NCBI GenBank assembly: GCA_964229355.1
Contig: CAXRDE010000019.1
Coordinates: 310,001 to 374,000, forward strand
Source of the DNA: CAXRDE01 sp964229355
GTDB lineage: Bacteria > Cyanobacteriota > Sericytochromatia > UBA7694
Reading direction: 5' to 3'
Length of the DNA: 64,000 nucleotides
Shown here piece after piece: positions 49,655 to 59,230 of the stretch. The notes beneath the pieces are model-generated. The model was not told the origin of the DNA. It was given only the letters and a program-made list of their open reading frames with translations, and made no database searches. The position numbers and the translations under genes are program-made. Position 1 is the stretch's first letter; every line of letters starts with the position of its first letter.

Positions 49655-51804
49655 GGCAACGCCTGCCGAAGGTCAACCCGGGCCACGGTTTGAATTTGCG
49701 CATTTTGCCCCATAACTTCGTTATACGACAGCAAGGTGAGCATGGGTAAAGAACGCTCCGTGAGGCGCCGGAGCACCAGCCGCACTTTTGCGGAGCAAAT
49801 CAAGACGGGCTGATGATAGCCTTTGCTAGCGGTTTCTTCCATTTTGCGACTGATGCTACTGACCACCTGCTGGGCCAATTGCGGGTCAAGATTTAAGCTC
49901 AGGCCCTGGTCACTGCGGCTGACAGATTCCACCAGCAATTGTTCAAGATCGGCGGAGAGAGTCATGGCAGAAATATAACCCTGGGCGTTCTGAAAAGGCT
50001 GGCAAATGGATCGTGCAATGCCTTGCCGGGCGTGTTCAGTTAAGAGATCTGGATCTTTAGTGCTGCGAGCATGGTTGGCAAGGGCCTCTAAAATAGGAAT
50101 AAGATCTCGAATAGAAACCCGTTCATGTAAGAGGTTTTGCAAAACACTCTGCACTTCGCCCACGCTCAATAAACCGGGAATCAATTCGTCCACCACTGCG
50201 GGGGCCTCTTCGCGGATATTGTCTAACAGGCTTTGCACATCTTGTCGCGTTAAAATTTCTGAGGCATGACGCTTGACGGTCTCTGTAAGGTGGGTGGCCA
50301 CGACGGTGGAGGGATCAAATACTGTATAGCCTAACATTTCAGCGCGTTCTTTATGGTTTTCGACAATCCACACCGCAGGCAGTTGGAATACGGGCTCAAT
50401 GGTTTGTACCCCTTCCAAATTTTCAGTGGCAACACCAGGATTCATGGCTAAATAGTGGCCCACATGAATTTCACCATGAGCCACCTCTACACCCCTTAGT
50501 TTTACCGAGTAGTCTCTGGGCTTCAATTGAATATTATCTCTTACCCGAATAGGCGGTAGGACCAGGCCCAATTGCAGGGCCATTTGTCGTCGGATTTTGG
50601 TAATGCGTTCGAGCAGATCTCCCCCTTGTTCAGCGTCTACCAAAGGAATGAGACGATAGCCAATTTCTAATTCGATGGGATCTACTTTAAGCAGTTTGAT
50701 CATGTTTTCAGGCTCTTTGCCTGTGGGTAGCATGCCCTGTTGTGCAGCGGGTAAGGCGGGTGTGCTTCCTTTGTCTGAGGCCCGACTTGCAGGTGAGCGA
50801 CTCTCTTCAGAAGCGGTTTCGTTTTCCTGACGAAGCATCACGAAGCCAGCTGCGCCTAAGACACCAGATAGAATTAAAAAGGGAATGACGGGGAGTGGCG
50901 TGAAGACACCCATGAGTAATAAGAAGAAGGACACCACCAACAGGCCCCGTGGGACATTCAGCAATTGCTGAGAAACTTTTTCACCCAGATTGCTTTCCCC
51001 TGCTGCCCGAGACACCAGAATCCCGGTGCCGATGGCAATGACCATGGCGGGTATCTGACTCACCAGGCCGTCGCCAATGGTGAGAATTGTGTAGCGCTCT
51101 AAAGATTCGGTAATGCTCATATTGCGTTGCACAACGCCAATCACAATACCCCCGACAATATTAATCAGGGTAATAATGATCCCCGCAATGGCATCGCCGC
51201 GCACAAATTTGCTGGCACCGTCCATGCTGCCGTAAAAATCGGCTTCCCGTTGAATATCGACCCGGCGTTGACGGGCCTCATTTTCGTCAATGAGACCACT
51301 GTTTAAATCAGCGTCAATAGCCATTTGTTTACCGGGCATTGCGTCCAGTGTAAAGCGGGCAGCCACCTCTGAAATCCGTCCGGCACCGTTGGTAATGACC
51401 ACAAATTGCACCACCACCAAAATAATAAAGATCAGGACCCCCACAATATAATTGCCGCCGATCACAAAAGAACCAAAGGTTTCAATGACTTTTCCGGCGT
51501 CAGCCTGGGTTAAAATCAAGCGGGTGGAGGAAATATTGAGGGCCAATCGCAGCAGGGTTAGCATCAGCAACACCGTGGGAAAGGTGGAAAACTCCAGGGG
51601 TCGATCTACATAGAGAGCAACCATAAGTACCATTAAGGCCAATGCAATGTCTGTGGTCAGTAAAAGATCTAAGGACCAGGTGGGCAGGGGCACCATCATA
51701 AACGCAATGATCGTGATCATCAGAGCGGCAATGCCCAGATCCCCCTGGCGGGTTAATCGTTCTAAAAGAGAAGCCTTTGGCTGCGTCGAAGAAGCGTCGT
51801 TCAC
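49651..51804 (-). CDS. flhA: Flagellar type III export gate protein FlhA
   Basis: 717 residues, the usual size. The N-terminal 330 residues hold eight membrane segments with the family signature RFTLDAMPGKQMAIDADLNS (the FHIPEP loop) and AALMITIIAFMMVPLPTWSL. The cytoplasmic part (about 375-717) forms the export-gate ring that docks chaperone-substrate complexes (ELEIGYRLIPLVDAEQGGDL, VVDELIPGLLSVGEVQSVLQ). FlhA rather than an injectisome SctV is inferred from overall similarity; no other export genes are next to it. It is preceded by a glycosyltransferase-like gene with a 6-base gap. Confidence 0.95.
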   Translation of the reverse strand: MNDASSTQPKASLLERLTRQGDLGIAALMITIIAFMMVPLPTWSLDLLLTTDIALALMVLMVALYVDRPLEFSTFPTVLLMLTLLRLALNISSTRLILTQADAGKVIETFGSFVIGGNYIVGVLIFIILVVVQFVVITNGAGRISEVAARFTLDAMPGKQMAIDADLNSGLIDENEARQRRVDIQREADFYGSMDGASKFVRGDAIAGIIITLINIVGGIVIGVVQRNMSITESLERYTILTIGDGLVSQIPAMVIAIGTGILVSRAAGESNLGEKVSQQLLNVPRGLLVVSFFLLLMGVFTPLPVIPFLILSGVLGAAGFVMLRQENETASEESRSPASRASDKGSTPALPAAQQGMLPTGKEPENMIKLLKVDPIELEIGYRLIPLVDAEQGGDLLERITKIRRQMALQLGLVLPPIRVRDNIQLKPRDYSVKLRGVEVAHGEIHVGHYLAMNPGVATENLEGVQTIEPVFQLPAVWIVENHKERAEMLGYTVFDPSTVVATHLTETVKRHASEILTRQDVQSLLDNIREEAPAVVDELIPGLLSVGEVQSVLQNLLHERVSIRDLIPILEALANHARSTKDPDLLTEHARQGIARSICQPFQNAQGYISAMTLSADLEQLLVESVSRSDQGLSLNLDPQLAQQVVSSISRKMEETASKGYHQPVLICSAKVRLVLRRLTERSLPMLTLLSYNEVMGQNAQIQTVARVDLRQALP

Positions 51805-51810
51805 CAGGTG

Positions 51811-53112
51811 TTATAATCCCAAATTGCGTGGCGGTGCGGTGACCAGGGTACGAATAATGGTTTCGGCATCCTGGGTGAGTTCAAGCTTCTTTTGACGAAA
51901 CATTTGAAGTGCCTGCTTAAAGTCCTCTAAATAAGGACCCCCATTGAGCAACTCGTCAATGAGTTTGCTGGTTTTGGTGGCATCGAAAAGATCTGCCAGG
52001 TAAAACAAATTGTTCTCACGGTAAAGCTCTGTTTGAGGCCAATGGTGACTCAAGGTCATAGGAAAGGACAGATACGGAAAAATCAATTCCGGATCTTCCT
52101 GACTCAGGGCGTCTAGCTTCATTTGAAAAAAAGGATCTAACGTTTCAAAAGCATGGGTGTAGGTGGGGGCCTCAGGCGTTCCCTCCAGGCTCAGGGAGGA
52201 ACCAAAGGTCACTGCCGGGGTATCACGCAGCGCACTTAGAGAGAGACCTGGATAGGTGAGTGACTCGGTTAATAAGAGTTCTGAGCTTTTGAGAAGATTA
52301 TCAAGCAAGGGCATATCCAGGGTGGGAAAAAAGCGGATTTGCACGTTGTCAAAGTCATAGTCCTCAAAGGGAGGCGGCATGTTAATGACGGCCAGCATGC
52401 AATCGTCTTCAAGCTGGTTTAGATAGTAAATCACAGACTCAATGACCATACCAAAATGCGCAAACAATCCCTTATCAATCGCCATAATGGTATTTTCGAG
52501 GGGAAATACCAGCGTGATCAAGCGCGATTCAGGTTTGCAACCCAGTTGAATCCGTACCTCTTCTCGGGTGGTATAGAGTGATAAGCCGGCCAGTGCGTTT
52601 TTAGTGCCCCACTGAAAAAGTTTAGGGTTGTCAGTAGGGATTGCATTGTGAGGGGGGCAGATTTTGATTAAAAAATCGTAGTCTAAAACATAGGGTGGCG
52701 TTATTTTATTTAGCACATAATGTTTTAAAGCCAGTTGATCATCAGGGGTTTTGAGCAAATTCATGCGAAAATCCATGACCGCGACAACACAGGGAATATC
52801 CTGGAGCCATTCGGGCTCCATGTAACTCAGGTTAGGGGCGTCTTCAGACAGCAAAATGGCCGGATCGCATAAAATGACGATTTGGGGCTCATAGTCGATG
52901 AGCAGTTTTTGCCATTCTTCGTAGCTATAACCAGGTCCTGCGGTGATCACTTCAGTGTGACGGTCTTTAAGGGTGACCTGTGATGAAGGCAAAGGAGGGG
53001 CTAACAAACGGTTTTCAACGGTGCGATGATCAAGTTGTCCAATAAACTGGTCCACATAGAGCATTTCATCGAAGGCGAAGTCTCCCGCGATAACGTATAA
53101 AACTTTGATCAT
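51811..53112 (-). CDS. Uncharacterised protein, possibly GT-B glycosyltransferase-like
   Basis: 433 residues, no signal peptide. The start KVLYVIAGDFAFDEMLYVDQ and later YEPQIVILCDPAILL look like an N-terminal Rossmann half. The second half has RLITLVFPLENTIMAIDK, then DNLLKSSELLLTESLTYPGL followed by LSALRDTPAVTFGSSLSLEG, reminiscent of the C-terminal domain of GT-B enzymes, where a region 'in debt to earlier display of the target' is replaced by a nucleotide-sugar pocket. No certain family match. Between a TPR gene (ATGA overlap) and flhA, a role in flagellar or surface glycosylation is possible but speculative. Confidence 0.55.
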   Translation of the reverse strand: MIKVLYVIAGDFAFDEMLYVDQFIGQLDHRTVENRLLAPPLPSSQVTLKDRHTEVITAGPGYSYEEWQKLLIDYEPQIVILCDPAILLSEDAPNLSYMEPEWLQDIPCVVAVMDFRMNLLKTPDDQLALKHYVLNKITPPYVLDYDFLIKICPPHNAIPTDNPKLFQWGTKNALAGLSLYTTREEVRIQLGCKPESRLITLVFPLENTIMAIDKGLFAHFGMVIESVIYYLNQLEDDCMLAVINMPPPFEDYDFDNVQIRFFPTLDMPLLDNLLKSSELLLTESLTYPGLSLSALRDTPAVTFGSSLSLEGTPEAPTYTHAFETLDPFFQMKLDALSQEDPELIFPYLSFPMTLSHHWPQTELYRENNLFYLADLFDATKTSKLIDELLNGGPYLEDFKQALQMFRQKKLELTQDAETIIRTLVTAPPRNLGL

Positions 53113-54065
53113 GGTGTGTGGTCTTCCCTTGCTTCTTCTTCGTTGGTGATGGCAGCGTCTGATGTCATCGCCGCTGCTGGCTGTTGGCTGAGTTTTGTTT
53201 TTAAATCGGCGTAAATCTCAGGCGCTCGCTCATTTTCTGGATCAAGCTCCATGACCTTTTCACAGGCTTCTAAAGCGGCTTTATCGAAGCCGGCAATATC
53301 GTAAAGAATGGCGAGAACTTCAAAGGCGTCTGCCCGGGTGGGGTCTAATTCCACGACTTTCTCAAAGGCGCCGAGAGCCATCTCACCACTGGCCGTTTCC
53401 ATGAAAATCAGGCCCAGGTGCTGAATGAGGTCGGGATCATTGGGATTTTCGCGAATGGCGCTACGCAATTCTTGAATGGCCAATGGATATTTACCCTGAC
53501 GGCGATACATCTCAGCGAGGGCTACACGACCTTCTAAAACCTCAGGTTTATGGTATACCAGGTATTGAAAGTTAGCGATGGCGGCATAATAGTCTTGTAA
53601 GGTGGCATAGACGTTGCCCAGCATGTAAAACGCATCGAAGTGATCGGGGTCCAATTGGGTGACTTTTTCAAAAGCACTTTTGGCCTGAACCAGCTTTTCT
53701 TCTTTCATGTACAATAACCCCAGATTGTAATAAGCCTGGGTACTTTCGCTATTGAGCTGAATGGATTTGAGGTAAAGTTGCTCCGCTTCGCGAAAGCGGT
53801 TGGCAGCCTGCTCCAAAGCAGCCAGATTATTGTAAGCACTGTACTCTCGGGGATCCTTTTCCACAGCTTTTTGAAAGTAGGTGCGGGCTTTTTCGGGGTT
53901 TCGCTCAGCGAGAGCAAGGAGCCCGAGATTGCTATGGGCTGCAGCGAGATCATCATTTAGCGCAATGGCCTTTTCAAAACTGTCTTTGGCTTTTTCAAGA
54001 TCTTCTTCTTGTAGTGCACGAATGCCTTGATCCAATAGCTTTAAAGCCTCTTGTTCCTGACGCAT
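53109..54065 (-). CDS. TPR-repeat protein
   Basis: 318 residues, no signal peptide, almost entirely tetratricopeptide repeats (about eight): GIRALQEEDLEKAKDSFEKA, AHSNLGLLALAERNPEKART, AYNNLAALEQAANRFREAEQ, AYYNLGLLYMKEEKLVQAKS, FYMLGNVYATLQDYYAAIAN, and others up to residue 290. A Ala/Glu-rich tail follows. It is a cytoplasmic docking protein. As the first gene of the flhA operon, coupled by ATGA to the glycosyltransferase-like gene, it may present substrates to that protein. Confidence 0.82.
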   Translation of the reverse strand: MRQEQEALKLLDQGIRALQEEDLEKAKDSFEKAIALNDDLAAAHSNLGLLALAERNPEKARTYFQKAVEKDPREYSAYNNLAALEQAANRFREAEQLYLKSIQLNSESTQAYYNLGLLYMKEEKLVQAKSAFEKVTQLDPDHFDAFYMLGNVYATLQDYYAAIANFQYLVYHKPEVLEGRVALAEMYRRQGKYPLAIQELRSAIRENPNDPDLIQHLGLIFMETASGEMALGAFEKVVELDPTRADAFEVLAILYDIAGFDKAALEACEKVMELDPENERAPEIYADLKTKLSQQPAAAMTSDAAITNEEEAREDHTP

Positions 54066-54160
54066 TGCTGAATTCTGTCCTTTGGTTTTACATTATGAAG
54101 TATTATAACGCAAAATGCTTGCCCCTCCCTGAACGCTATGCTAGTATGATCCTTGACTTT

Positions 54161-54232
54161 GGGCAGTTGGCGCAGTGGTAGCGCATCTCGTTGACATCGA
54201 GGAGGTCACAAGTTCGAATCTTGTACTGCCCA
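54161..54232 (+). tRNA. tRNA-Val (anticodon GAC)
   Basis: A 72-base cloverleaf: acceptor stem GGGCAGT/ACTGCCC, D stem GCGC/GCGC, anticodon stem TCTCG/CGAGG with one T-G pair and loop TTGACAT giving anticodon GAC, T stem ACAAG/CTTGT with loop TTCGAAT, discriminator A. The 3' CCA is not encoded. A TATGAT at 54145-54150 could be its -10 box. Confidence 0.96.
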
Positions 54233-54260
54233 CTTTAACCGTTCTTATTGATAGCAAATA

Positions 54261-54294
54261 AAAAGCCCCCTCTTGTCGACAAGAGGGGGCTTTT
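54261..54294. terminator. Bidirectional intrinsic terminator (34-bp perfect palindrome)
   Basis: Both halves, 54261-54277 and 54278-54294, are exact complements centred on GTCGAC, with four A on the left and four T on the right. It lies between tRNA-Val and the convergent CHRD lipoprotein gene and can serve both. Confidence 0.88.
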
Positions 54295-54310
54295 GTTATG
54301 GGATCAGGCT

Positions 54311-56044
54311 TTATTCAACAATTTGTCCACGGATTTCGCCATTGGGATTGGCTGCAGTATGGACATTCAGGTAAAAACTGCCGTCCATGAGTTGCTTGAC
54401 CGCGTTGGGGGTTAAGGGGTTACTCGTGTCATTGGGTGTCCAGGTCACCGCAAATGTATTGCCGGTAACCACCAGAGGCTTGACCACAGGGCCGCTAAGA
54501 CCCACGGGTGCCATATGTATGTGGGCGCCGGTAATGTCGCCACTCAGTTCATGGGCCAGGCCCTTAACGGTGATGGTGCGGTGGTCAGGGCTCAGCATAA
54601 CCCATGCAGTGCCCAGGGCGTCGGTATTCACCGAGGGAACTTCCTGGCTTCCTTCTAGCTGAACCGTATAGACCTTGTTCAGGGTGCTCATGATTTGTCC
54701 ACGGACTTCACCATCTGGGTTTGCGTCGGTATGCACGTTGACATATAAATTGCCGGTGAGCAGATCTGTGAGTAAGCTGGTGCTAAAGGGGAATTCCGTA
54801 TCTGAGCGATTCCAGGTGGCCGAAATACGGTCACCATTTACCGTCAGGGCTTTGACCACTGCCCCGTTGGCACCCATTGCTCCTTTGTGAATATGGGCAC
54901 CAGTAATGGGACCCGTTAAGCCCGAGACTCGGGCTTCTAAGGTGACGGTGTCCCGCTCACCATTAAGAACCATCTCTACAGCCCCGTAGCCGTTGCCTTC
55001 TACTACAGGTACCTCGTTACCTCCCGTCAGCTCGGTGGTAAAGTAGCTCATGGCGCGGGTATCGGTAGGTAAGGTGTTGGCGGTGATCTGTCCACGGATT
55101 TCACCGTTGGGATTGGCAGACGTGTGCACGTTGAGATAGAGATCTCCCGCCAAAAGATCATTGATGCGTTCTGCTGTTAGCGGGTTCTCTGCGTCGGTTT
55201 TGCTCCAGGTAATTGAAAACTTATTGCCGTCTACGATTAAGGGTTTTATCACATCGCCATTGATACCGGCTGCGGCCATATGCACGTGGGCGCCCGTAAT
55301 GTCTCCACTGAGGTTATGGGCGTAACCCTCAATAACAATGGCGCTTTGATCGGCTCTGATGCGGACATTGGCAGTACCGGTGGCTCCTGAGATCAGTGCA
55401 GGAACCTCTTGCTCAGGAGAAAGATAAACGGGATAAACCCAGTCGGTGGTGTTGTTTAACTGCCCTCGAATTTCACCGTTGGGGTTGGCTGCGGTGTGAA
55501 CATTGATGTAGAGCCCCCCGTTCATGAGATCGTTAATCAGGTCTGCTGTGAGGGGGGTGACGTTGTCATTGGTACGCCAGGTCGCGGTGAGGACGTTGCC
55601 TTGAATATCGAGACTTTTCACGACATCACCGTTTGCGCCGGCAATGCCGCTGTGAATGTGGGCTCCGGTAATGGGACCACTTAAACCAGATGTGGTGACC
55701 TGTACGGTTGCTACGGTTTTATCGGCGTTCAAATAAACCCGCGCGCTTCCGCTGGCCGTGGTATCTACCGCAGGCACTTCCTGGCTACCCGTTAAGCGTG
55801 CCGCATAGTGCATCTCGGTTCCGCTTACCGGAGGGGTTGTGGGCATTGTGGTCGGCATGGTGGTAGGTGTGCCGGTGGGCATGGTGGTGGGGGTCGTGCT
55901 TGGAAGGGGAGTGGGAGATGCAGAGGTATTGGGGGTGGGTTCAGGCGCTGGAGGATAGTTGGTGTTTCCTGGTGGCTGACAGGCGCTTAGGGTCAAGCCT
56001 ACACTTAAGGCCAGTCCGGTGAGCAATTTGGTATTTAATATCAT
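54311..56044 (-). CDS. Lipoprotein with four CHRD domains
   Basis: 577 residues. The signal peptide ends in LSAC (Cys22). Residues 24-75 are a Pro/Thr linker (PTTMPTGTPTTMPTT). Then come four CHRD domains of about 120 residues each (starting near 80, 205, 330 and 455), each with RLTGSQEVPAVDTTASGSAR-like starts, the core ITGAHIHSGIAGANGDVVK and the ending YINVHTAANPNGEIRGQ. CHRD was first seen in chordin and is common in secreted bacterial proteins; no activity is known. The conserved histidines (GAHIH, NVHT) suggest metal binding. Lipid-anchored and probably surface-exposed. Confidence 0.92.
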   Translation of the reverse strand: MILNTKLLTGLALSVGLTLSACQPPGNTNYPPAPEPTPNTSASPTPLPSTTPTTMPTGTPTTMPTTMPTTPPVSGTEMHYAARLTGSQEVPAVDTTASGSARVYLNADKTVATVQVTTSGLSGPITGAHIHSGIAGANGDVVKSLDIQGNVLTATWRTNDNVTPLTADLINDLMNGGLYINVHTAANPNGEIRGQLNNTTDWVYPVYLSPEQEVPALISGATGTANVRIRADQSAIVIEGYAHNLSGDITGAHVHMAAAGINGDVIKPLIVDGNKFSITWSKTDAENPLTAERINDLLAGDLYLNVHTSANPNGEIRGQITANTLPTDTRAMSYFTTELTGGNEVPVVEGNGYGAVEMVLNGERDTVTLEARVSGLTGPITGAHIHKGAMGANGAVVKALTVNGDRISATWNRSDTEFPFSTSLLTDLLTGNLYVNVHTDANPDGEVRGQIMSTLNKVYTVQLEGSQEVPSVNTDALGTAWVMLSPDHRTITVKGLAHELSGDITGAHIHMAPVGLSGPVVKPLVVTGNTFAVTWTPNDTSNPLTPNAVKQLMDGSFYLNVHTAANPNGEIRGQIVE

Positions 56045-56351
56045 ATATGTCTCCTTGTATAAATTAAAAATTGTGCTGACGCAAATCTCAACCTGCTTAC
56101 CTTAGCAAGAGAAATAGTTAAGATCTATCAAGTTCATATTAAAAAATACTAAAAAGTTAAAACATGAATATTTTAATCTGTTATCGCCTGGCGTCTTCAT
56201 ATTTCAGGGGTGTCCCTGTTGTGAATGAAATATGCGCTGGAGATAAAAATGAGGAATGCGAAGCCGCTACAGAAGCCCCACAATCATGGGCTTGACTCGC
56301 TCCGACTGTGATAAAATGAGCGTATATTAAATGACTGGCATCAGGTACCTC
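56045..56351. other. Divergent intergenic region between the CHRD gene and acnB
   Basis: 307 bases without a gene, AT-rich on the left half. An extended -10 box TG-A-TAAAAT at 56309-56317 points to acnB; TTGACT at 56292-56297 is only 14 bases before it. The promoter of the CHRD gene should lie near its start on the minus strand but no good pair of hexamers stands out. No RNA gene or strong palindrome is seen. Confidence 0.45.
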
Positions 56352-59156
56352 ATGAGCTTATATTCACAATATTTAGAAGAAATTGAACAACGCAAAGCAG
56401 AGGGTTTACACCCTAAACCCATCGACGATAGCGCCCTCTTAGCCGAGATGATTGAACACATTAAAGATCCTCAGCATGAACACCGTGCTGAATCGTTAAA
56501 ATTCTTTATCTATAACACCATTCCGGGAACCACAAGTGCTGCAGAGGCGAAATCTCATTTTTTAAAAGCGATTATTCTGGGTGAATTTACCGTGCCCGAA
56601 ATCCCTCCTGCCTTTGCTTTTGAACTCTTGTCGCACATGAAGGGAGGGCCTTCTGTCGAGGTCTTGTTAGATCTGGCTCTTGGAAATGATGCAGATATTG
56701 CCCAGACCGCAGCAGATGTGTTAAAAACCCAGGTGTTTTTGTATGATGCCGATACGACCCGGATTAAAGCCGCTTATGACGCTGGCAATACCGTGGCCAG
56801 GGCAATTTTAGAAAGCTATGCTAAAGCCGAGTTTTTTACGCAATTGCCAGAGGTGGACGAAGAAATCAAAGTCGTGACCTATGTGGCCGCCGAGGGAGAT
56901 ATCTCTACGGATTTGCTTTCGCCAGGAAATCAGGCCCACTCCAGATCTGACCGAGAATTACACGGTCAGTGTCTGATTGACGAAAAAGCCCAACAAGAAA
57001 TCCGTGCCCTGCAAAAAGAACATCCCGATGCGCAGGTGATGCTGGTGGCAGAAAAAGGCACCATGGGCGTCGGCTCCTCGCGGATGTCAGGGGTGAATAA
57101 TGTGGCTTTGTGGACGGGAAAACAGGCGAGTCCCTATGTGCCTTTTATCAATATTGCGCCCATTGTGGCGGGTACCAACGGCATTTCACCCATCTTCTTG
57201 ACCACGGTTGGCGTGACGGGGGGAATCGGTCTGGATCTGAAAAACTGGGTTAAGAAAAAAGATGCAAATGGCAATCCCGTTCTGGATGCAAACGGCGAAC
57301 CTGTACTTGAGCAGACGTATGCTGTAGATACCGGCACCGTGCTTACCATTAATACCCGAAAAAAGAAGCTCTACAAGGGTGATAAGGAACTCATTGATAT
57401 TTCTTCGGCCCTGACCCCTCAAAAAATGGAGTTTATTAAAGCCGGAGGCTCCTATGCGGTGGTGTTCGGTAAAAAGCTGCAAAGCTTTGCCGCAGAAGCT
57501 TTGGGCTTAGAATTTAAGTCTGTTTATGCGCCTTCTAAAGAAGTCTCTCATGAAGGTCAGGGACTGACTGCCGTAGAGAAAATCTTTAATCAAAATGCCC
57601 TGGGAACTCCCGAAGGCAAAGTGCTACATGCAGGCTCCGATGTGCGCGTTAAAGTGAATATTGTGGGTTCTCAAGACACAACCGGTCTCATGACAGCTCA
57701 GGAACTGGAATCCATGGCGGCCACGGTGATTGCACCCACAGTAGACGCTGGGTATCAGTCGGGCTGCCACACCGCCTCTGTATGGGACAAAAAAGCCCAG
57801 GACAACATTCCGCGCTTGATGCGCTTTATGCACAAATTTGGTCTGATTACAGGCCGTGATCCCAAAGGGGTCTATGCTCCCCTGACAGACGTGATTCACA
57901 AAGTGCTTAATGACCTGACCATTGATGACTGGGCCATTATTATTGGCGGAGACTCCCACACCCGGATGTCTAAAGGTGTTGCCTTTGGCGCGGACTCAGG
58001 TACCGTGGCGTTAGCATTGGCCACTGGTGAAGCGTCTATGCCCATTCCCGAATCTGTCAAAGTCACCTTTAAAGGCCATCTTAAAGACCACATGGACTTT
58101 AGAGATGTGGTGCATGCCACCCAGGCGCAAATGCTGAAAAACTTTGGTGAAAACGTATTCCAGGGGCGCATTATTGAAGTGCATATTGGAACCTTATTAG
58201 CGGATCAGGCCTTTACCTTTACGGACTGGACCGCTGAAATGAAAGCCAAGGCCTCCATTTGTATTTCAAACAGCGAAACCCTGATTGAATCTTTAAACAT
58301 TGCCAAAAGCCGGATTCAGATCATGATTGATCGCGGTATGGACAATGCACAGGGTGTGCTCCACGGCCTGATTGAAAAAGCCAATCAGCGTATTGAAGAA
58401 ATCCAATCAGGTAAAAAGCCCCCGCTGGCACCGGATGCCGATGCAAAATATGCTGCAGAAGTGGTCATTGATCTCGATGAAATTGTGGAACCCATGATTG
58501 CGGATCCCGATGTGAACAATGAAGATGTCTCTAAACGGTATACCCACGATACCATTCGCCCTGTCTCTTATTACGAAGGCAATAAAAAGGTGGATTTGGC
58601 CTTTGTGGGTTCTTGTATGGTGCATAAAGGCGATTTAAAAATTCTTTCTCAAATGCTCAAAAACCTCGAAAAACAGCGCGGTGACGTGAAGTTTAACGCG
58701 CCGCTGGTGGTGGCTCCGCCCACTTACAATATCGTGAACGAGCTGAAGCAAGAGGGCGACTGGGAAGTACTGCAAAAATACGCCGGTTTTGAGTTTGATG
58801 ACAATCAACCCAAACAGTCTGCACGCACAAGCTATGAAAACACCCTGTATTTAGAGCGTCCAGGCTGCAACCTCTGCATGGGCAACCAGGAAAAAGCGGA
58901 AAAGGGAGATACCGTTATGGCAACTTCGACCCGTCTCTTCCAGGGCCGTGTGGTACAAGATTCAGAAGAGAAAAAGGGCGAGTCATTGCTGGCTTCTACG
59001 CCGGTGGTGGTATTGTCTGCCATTCTCGGTCGTATTCCCAATATGGAGGAATACAAAACGGCTATGGAAGGGATTAACCTGACCCATTTTGCGCCGCCGA
59101 CAGAGGCTTTGACGTCTTCTGAAAAGGGTGTGACGGGTCTGCGTACGCTGAACTAG
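56352..59156 (+). CDS. acnB: Aconitate hydratase B
   Basis: 934 residues from the ATG at 56352 (MSLYSQYLEEIEQRKAEG), the usual AcnB opening. The HEAT-like N-terminal domain (1-160) is followed by the swivel domain (160-370) and the catalytic core: YQSGCHTASVWDKKAQDN, GGDSHTRMSKGVAFGADS and, for the [4Fe-4S] cluster, PGCNLCMGNQEKAEKG. It converts citrate to isocitrate. The protein is about 70 residues longer than E. coli AcnB, partly through an insertion near WVKKKDANGNPVLDANGE. A second, unrelated aconitase gene follows after 74 bases. Confidence 0.95.
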   Translation: MSLYSQYLEEIEQRKAEGLHPKPIDDSALLAEMIEHIKDPQHEHRAESLKFFIYNTIPGTTSAAEAKSHFLKAIILGEFTVPEIPPAFAFELLSHMKGGPSVEVLLDLALGNDADIAQTAADVLKTQVFLYDADTTRIKAAYDAGNTVARAILESYAKAEFFTQLPEVDEEIKVVTYVAAEGDISTDLLSPGNQAHSRSDRELHGQCLIDEKAQQEIRALQKEHPDAQVMLVAEKGTMGVGSSRMSGVNNVALWTGKQASPYVPFINIAPIVAGTNGISPIFLTTVGVTGGIGLDLKNWVKKKDANGNPVLDANGEPVLEQTYAVDTGTVLTINTRKKKLYKGDKELIDISSALTPQKMEFIKAGGSYAVVFGKKLQSFAAEALGLEFKSVYAPSKEVSHEGQGLTAVEKIFNQNALGTPEGKVLHAGSDVRVKVNIVGSQDTTGLMTAQELESMAATVIAPTVDAGYQSGCHTASVWDKKAQDNIPRLMRFMHKFGLITGRDPKGVYAPLTDVIHKVLNDLTIDDWAIIIGGDSHTRMSKGVAFGADSGTVALALATGEASMPIPESVKVTFKGHLKDHMDFRDVVHATQAQMLKNFGENVFQGRIIEVHIGTLLADQAFTFTDWTAEMKAKASICISNSETLIESLNIAKSRIQIMIDRGMDNAQGVLHGLIEKANQRIEEIQSGKKPPLAPDADAKYAAEVVIDLDEIVEPMIADPDVNNEDVSKRYTHDTIRPVSYYEGNKKVDLAFVGSCMVHKGDLKILSQMLKNLEKQRGDVKFNAPLVVAPPTYNIVNELKQEGDWEVLQKYAGFEFDDNQPKQSARTSYENTLYLERPGCNLCMGNQEKAEKGDTVMATSTRLFQGRVVQDSEEKKGESLLASTPVVVLSAILGRIPNMEEYKTAMEGINLTHFAPPTEALTSSEKGVTGLRTLN

Positions 59157-59230
59157 CGCGCTCCGAAATCGGGAAGGTTGTTAATTGTGTATCATAGAAT
59201 GCATAGCATTTGGAAAAGGATACCCATTTT

